A stretch of 20,244 nt of DNA from Sphaeroforma arctica JP610 (taxonomy: Eukaryota; Opisthokonta; Ichthyosporea; Ichthyophonida). Position 1 is the first letter of the stretch, and each line of letters begins with the position of its first letter. The translations under genes were made by a program, and so were the position numbers. The notes under the pieces are model-generated. The model was not told the DNA's origin. It did no database searches and saw only the letters and a list, made by a program, of their open reading frames with translations. Location of the stretch: the NCBI RefSeq assembly GCF_001186125.1, contig NW_014040310.1:1-20244 (forward strand), written 5' to 3'. Shown one piece after another: positions 19,423 to 20,244 of this stretch.

Positions 19423-20244
19423 CACATATATATATATGTTTGTGTGTGTGTATTTACGTTTACATGCATTGTATATATGTTTGTACGATGCTATGTATGT
19501 ATATGTATACGTTATGTATATATATATATATGCAGGGAATGAAGCCTCGTGTGGTACACACCCGCATCATAGTTGTAAGCGCATCTCATACTTTGATTGT
19601 TGCAGATATGTTTTTGTTGAATGTTGATATCCAGACATATGCGATGCTATTGATATAATACAGTCTTACAAATCACGATCGCACAAGGTAGACAGTCTCC
19701 ACAGATATGCATCTATTTCATGTTAATACTTTGACAAATACCAGCCAACTGGTATGAAACAGTCTTTTGAAGAATTAGTGTCGCTAGCACAAGTTACTCA
19801 GTGTCCACAGATACGGATCTGTTGCATGCTAATACTTGGGACATGTACCGTGCTTTTGGTATGATACGGTCCTATGAAGTATAAATCACTCTCGCACAAG
19901 TTACAAAGTTTCTGCAGCCGACCAAAATTCACCGGGGGATTGGGAATATCGCAGCACTCAGTCTGTGACCAGAATTCTTCCGTAGCATAATTGTACTTAA
20001 ATAAATACTAAGGCAATGAGACTATATAACACATGATCGTCCTGGGATTCCTTGTTGAAAGATACCTGTAATACACTATAGCGGCTCGTGAAATAGCGGG
20101 CCTGCATTGTACCAGTGACAGAATCTGTTGCATATAAAGGAAGTTATACTAACGAATGACGCCAAAGTTCAAACTCATCACAAGATACACAGGCCCTGTG
20201 CATTACCCACCAATACCTGGTGATCAAATGCATCGCACTCCGAC
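7304..20244 (-). CDS. KNTC1: KNTC1/ROD-like kinetochore protein, C-terminal part, 18 exons (5' end beyond window)
   Basis: ROD, with Zwilch and ZW10, forms the RZZ complex, which builds the outer kinetochore corona and brings dynein and Mad1-Mad2 to unattached kinetochores. Exons, 5' to 3' on minus: 20244-20217 (partial), 18080-17821, 16748-16622, 15497-15330, 14868-14729, 13977-13871, 13677-13607, 13166-12979, 12628-12418, 11554-11404, 10797-10723, 9922-9827, 9398-9233, 8732-8642, 8493-8379, 8092-8018, 7853-7708, 7523-7304. All junctions are GT-AG and all phases close, giving about 810 residues and one stop. Landmarks: RLPFHQLM (exon 2), [12 protein letters not shown] (4), NEIAVRYDF (8), [11 protein letters not shown] (10), IRLVRGLL (11), [13 protein letters not shown] (12), DITRLWQ (13), [13 protein letters not shown] then VEDALELVE (17-18). 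From exon 10 on these follow human KNTC1 recalled from memory, including its final NNITELVNYL and DEASVLI blocks. Exons 1, 3 and 5 have the least certain edges. Confidence 0.87.
8745..8950. repeat. Diverged direct repeats in KNTC1-like intron 13
   Basis: AGTATCTTAGTCAACTCAGTGTGTGGCTGG (8751) recurs as AGTATCGCAGGCAACTCAGTGTGCGCGTGG (8857), about 106 bp apart, followed in both by a GGCTTGGAATAA/GGCTCTGAATAAA word. A weaker third trace (GGCTTGGGATATCTCAGTGTACGGG) is at about 8920. The array starts about 15 bases from the exon 14 acceptor. Confidence 0.7.
9399..9826 (-). other. KNTC1-like intron 12
   Basis: 428 bp, donor AAG|GTAATC and acceptor GGGTGCAG|TTCGAG, phase 0 on both sides. No repeats or coding resemblance seen; overlapping open frames on both strands are unremarkable. 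Confidence 0.6.
9941..10402. repeat. Tandem repeat of about 60-90 bp next to the exon 12 acceptor
   Basis: About six diverged units opening with GCGCTTGGTTGCTGCGTAGGCGAGGGTGAGA-like sequence and ending TATATCAATAT (for example at about 9948, 10029, 10101, 10182, 10242, 10327). The array starts about 20 bases from the exon 12 acceptor and fills more than half of KNTC1-like intron 11. Confidence 0.85.
10795..11130. repeat. Tandem repeat of about 70 bp starting at the exon 11 acceptor
   Basis: About five units, each opening AATCCTACCAGAATG or a variant (10794, about 10869, 10939, 11006, 11080) and continuing with ATTGGAGAG.G.AGGCAAG and GTGTATTCGGGTGGATAC-like words. The first unit overlaps the splice acceptor of KNTC1-like exon 11 and its first three to five bases. 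Confidence 0.85.
11660..11725 (-). pseudogene. Partial copy of KNTC1-like exon 10 (5' end) with acceptor kept
   Basis: Minus-strand ATACAG|AGATATGGCCTGGCG copies CTACAG|ATATATCGCCTGGCG of exon 10 (11554). In the exon 10 phase the copy reads [13 protein letters not shown] and then a stop, against [16 protein letters not shown]. About 50 bases align at roughly 80 percent identity by eye. It lies upstream of the real exon in intron 9. Confidence 0.75.
12001..12520. repeat. Segmental tandem duplication that includes the 3' part of KNTC1-like exon 9
   Basis: A 110-112 bp block (TAATATGATCTTCGCATTTG ... AATGCAAGCAGCAGACA) occurs at about 12001-12110 and 12112-12222 with few differences. Its right flank GCAGACAGCCACAC continues into an exon-9-like piece at 12230-12320. 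The same order, TAGCAGACAGCCACAC then exon 9, occurs at the real locus (12373-12520). Confidence 0.85.
12244..12320 (-). pseudogene. Partial copy of KNTC1-like exon 9 (3' end)
   Basis: Minus-strand reading gives [11 protein letters not shown] against [11 protein letters not shown] in the real exon, flanked upstream by the shared TGTGCCAGGAG. About 38 bases of the real exon are missing in between, and the donor is not kept as GTATGA. It lies downstream of the real exon in the transcript, inside intron 9. Confidence 0.75.
12629..12978 (-). other. KNTC1-like intron 8
   Basis: 350 bp, donor G|GTACGT and acceptor AACTCAG|GTCAAG. It holds a short CACCCACCCACACCC patch near 12838-12858 and otherwise nothing recognisable. 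Confidence 0.55.
13167..13606 (-). other. KNTC1-like intron 7
   Basis: 440 bp with donor TG|GTCCTA (weak) and acceptor CCGTAG after a CTAAC branch-point-like word 3 bases upstream. An open frame of 100 codons overlapping the donor shows no family resemblance. No repeats seen. Confidence 0.5.
14168..14258. repeat. TA microsatellite
   Basis: A pure TA run of about 34 bases followed by broken TATA/TATAC sequence to about 14258, in KNTC1-like intron 5. Confidence 0.95.
14329..14550. repeat. Direct repeat, two copies about 145 bp apart
   Basis: TATGGTTGCGATGAAACCG...TTTCTTTGCATGCTCAACA.GGCCATT at about 14329-14386 recurs as TACGGATGCGATGGAACCG...TTTCTTTGCATGCTTAATACGGCCATT at about 14474-14546. 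Both lie in KNTC1-like intron 5. Confidence 0.75.
14646..14698 (-). pseudogene. Partial copy of KNTC1-like exon 5 in the following intron
   Basis: On the minus strand TTGCGACAATACCAG followed by TGTCGCAATTGGT matches TTGCGGCACCAACAG and TGTCGCAATTGGT of exon 5 (14745-14796), with one indel and several substitutions, then diverges. It lacks the strong GTGAGT donor of the real exon. Confidence 0.65.
15006..15310. repeat. CA microsatellites within a duplicated 85-bp block
   Basis: Two (CA)n tracts (about 15050-15080 and 15141-15165) are each followed by a similar block (ATACGT, AATACAAATGCACATAT, CCCACATGCACAAATTCT), so array and flank were duplicated together. A GACACA array follows at 15247-15303. 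It all lies in KNTC1-like intron 4, so the RNA carries UG repeats starting about 25-30 bases after the exon 4 donor. Confidence 0.9.
15498..16621 (-). other. KNTC1-like intron 3
   Basis: 1.1 kb. It holds a TAG-trinucleotide run (about 15951-15978), an AT microsatellite (15979-16092), and G-rich short words such as GGGTTCCAGGGTTCCAGGG near 15800. Outside these I see unique, non-coding-looking DNA. Confidence 0.5.
15951..16092. repeat. (TAG)n then (TA)n then (AAATATAT)n microsatellite
   Basis: Three simple arrays in a row: GTA/TAG trinucleotides, TA dinucleotides with one CCTACA break, and an 8-bp AAATATAT array with about seven copies. Confidence 0.95.
16622..16748 (-). CDS. KNTC1: KNTC1-like exon 3, start lies inside a minisatellite unit
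   Basis: The acceptor GCGTAG|GTATTATT and donor AAGCA|GTATGT give a 127-base exon whose phases fit both neighbours (glycine rebuilt upstream, glutamine rebuilt downstream). The unique part reads [14 protein letters not shown] and later TGFLSVEKQ. The first 18 or so bases match the repeat unit that fills the upstream intron, so several equivalent acceptors exist and the true exon start is uncertain. Confidence 0.6.
16738..17575. repeat. Minisatellite, 36-bp unit maturing into a 73-bp higher-order repeat
   Basis: Units of about 33-39 bp carry CCCATTAATTGTACCTACGC-type sequence and run from the edge of KNTC1-like exon 3 to about 17575. In the left half (16741-17095) unit length is near 36 bp, so a frame stays open on both strands with 12-residue repeats. 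In the right part two alternating unit types form a dimer: the word ATTCATCTAG (or ATTCATACAG) starts at 17331, 17404, 17477 and 17550, a constant 73-bp step. Read on the minus strand, each unit contains a TAG|GTA acceptor-like junction equal to that of exon 3. Confidence 0.9.
17590..17780. repeat. CA-rich low-complexity sequence next to the exon 2 donor
   Basis: CA/GACA-rich DNA with ACACACAA, CGCACGCACACA and ACATATACATATAG words. In the transcript it becomes a UG-rich stretch that starts about 40 bases past the exon 2 donor. Confidence 0.6.
17821..18080 (-). CDS. KNTC1: KNTC1-like exon 2 (largest in window)
   Basis: 260 bases from acceptor CACACAG|CTACC to donor GGATG|GTATGG. The peptide is basic and helical ([20 protein letters not shown]), then has a Ser/Pro-rich linker and ends [15 protein letters not shown]. 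Codon use and GC are higher than in the flanking introns. About 22 bases of its 5' edge plus the acceptor are repeated upstream in the intron at 18181-18245. Confidence 0.8.
18060..18560. repeat. Diverged direct repeats containing the exon 2 acceptor edge
   Basis: A segment with minus-strand order TGCAAACT-ACACCCAAC-GTCTGCA-ACAG-CTACCTA occurs at the real exon 2 edge (18075-18120) and again at 18181-18245. A weaker third copy lies at about 18340-18395. A linked block (AAACTAGAAAT.CTGGTCTCA on plus) occurs at about 18165-18186 and 18530-18552. Copies are roughly 120-190 bp apart and clearly diverged. Confidence 0.75.
19240..19535. repeat. TA/CA compound microsatellite
   Basis: Mixed (TA)n, (CA)n and TATATG runs, including two short ACACAC tracts near 19287-19304 and 19390-19408. 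Long open frames over it on both strands are low-complexity artefacts. Confidence 0.9.
19660..19917. repeat. Tandem repeat of about 100 bp, 2.5 copies
   Basis: Units begin ACAGTCTT at 19660, ACAGTCTT at 19759 and ACGGTCCT at 19865. They share the words CGCACAAG, TCCACAGATA and ATGTTAATACTT or ATGCTAATACTT in the same order. The third copy is cut off after about 50 bases. Confidence 0.8.
20217..20244 (-). CDS. KNTC1: Partial KNTC1-like exon at the window edge
   Basis: On the minus strand the last 28 bases of the window end in a good donor, CACCAG|GTATTG. The open frame RSAMHLIT leaves two bases (AG), which the first base of the next exon (18080) completes to serine, giving a smooth helix-like [15 protein letters not shown]. 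The call rests on donor quality and phase only; the exon body lies outside the window. Confidence 0.5.

Larger units (their letters stand above)
18081..20216 (-). other. KNTC1-like intron 1 (2.1 kb), mostly repeats
   Basis: This is the largest intron in the window. From right to left it holds a tandem repeat at 19660-19917, a TA/CA microsatellite block at about 19240-19535, a unique part, and the exon-edge repeats at 18060-18560. I see no second gene inside it. Open frames over the microsatellite encode only YIYI- or HTHT-type strings. Confidence 0.55.

Noticed and set aside
19112-19469. Minus-strand open frames of YIYI/CVCV type
   Set aside because: Products of the TA/CA microsatellite.
19866-19990. 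Minus-strand exon-like stretch (EEFWSQ ... KLCNLC)
   Set aside because: Half of it lies in the third unit of the 19660-19917 tandem repeat, and it has no matching splice sites in phase with the KNTC1-like model.
1-20244. Transposons, LTR or virus-derived elements
   Set aside because: No reverse transcriptase, transposase, integrase or capsid-like peptide, and no terminal repeats with target duplications were seen; all repeats found are tandem or local duplications.

Overview
This is eukaryotic nuclear DNA. Every gene is cut into short exons with GT-AG introns, coding sequence is a minority of the window, and the introns are full of microsatellites and minisatellites. There is no bacterial gene packing, tRNA, rRNA or recognisable transposon. 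A ZnT6-type zinc transporter subunit next to a ROD/KNTC1-type kinetochore protein, in an intron-rich and repeat-rich setting, suggests a unicellular relative of animals (for example an ichthyosporean). That placement is an inference, not something the sequence proves.

Three genes can be read. (1) 48-3117, plus strand, seven exons: an orthologue of SLC30A6/ZnT6, the non-catalytic partner of ZnT5 in the early secretory pathway. (2) 3843-5470, minus strand, two exons: a complete 12-helix major facilitator (MFS) transporter of unknown substrate. It converges on gene 1 across 725 bp. (3) 7304 to beyond 20244, minus strand: the C-terminal part (about 810 residues, 18 exons) of a KNTC1/Rough deal (ROD) orthologue, the large subunit of the ROD-Zwilch-ZW10 complex. 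I built this model by finding exons with matching splice sites and phases. The phases close across all 18 exons, and the last eight exons follow the human KNTC1 C-terminus as I remember it.

The three genes show no functional link; they are chromosome neighbours. The 5471-7303 spacer between the MFS promoter side and the KNTC1 3' end holds only low-complexity DNA.

The most unusual feature is in the KNTC1 introns. Several contain direct copies of the adjacent exon edge together with its splice site. Clear cases are exons 2, 3, 5, 9 and 10, counted from the window's right edge; exon 11 shares only the acceptor. In some places these copies are expanded into tandem arrays: a 36-bp minisatellite that matures into a strict 73-bp higher-order repeat, and arrays of about 70, 80 and 100 bp. 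This looks like repeated slippage or unequal-exchange duplication across exon-intron boundaries, leaving decoy splice sites and small pseudo-exons. One pseudo-exon (near 11662-11720) keeps its acceptor and its reading frame and could act as an alternative terminal exon.
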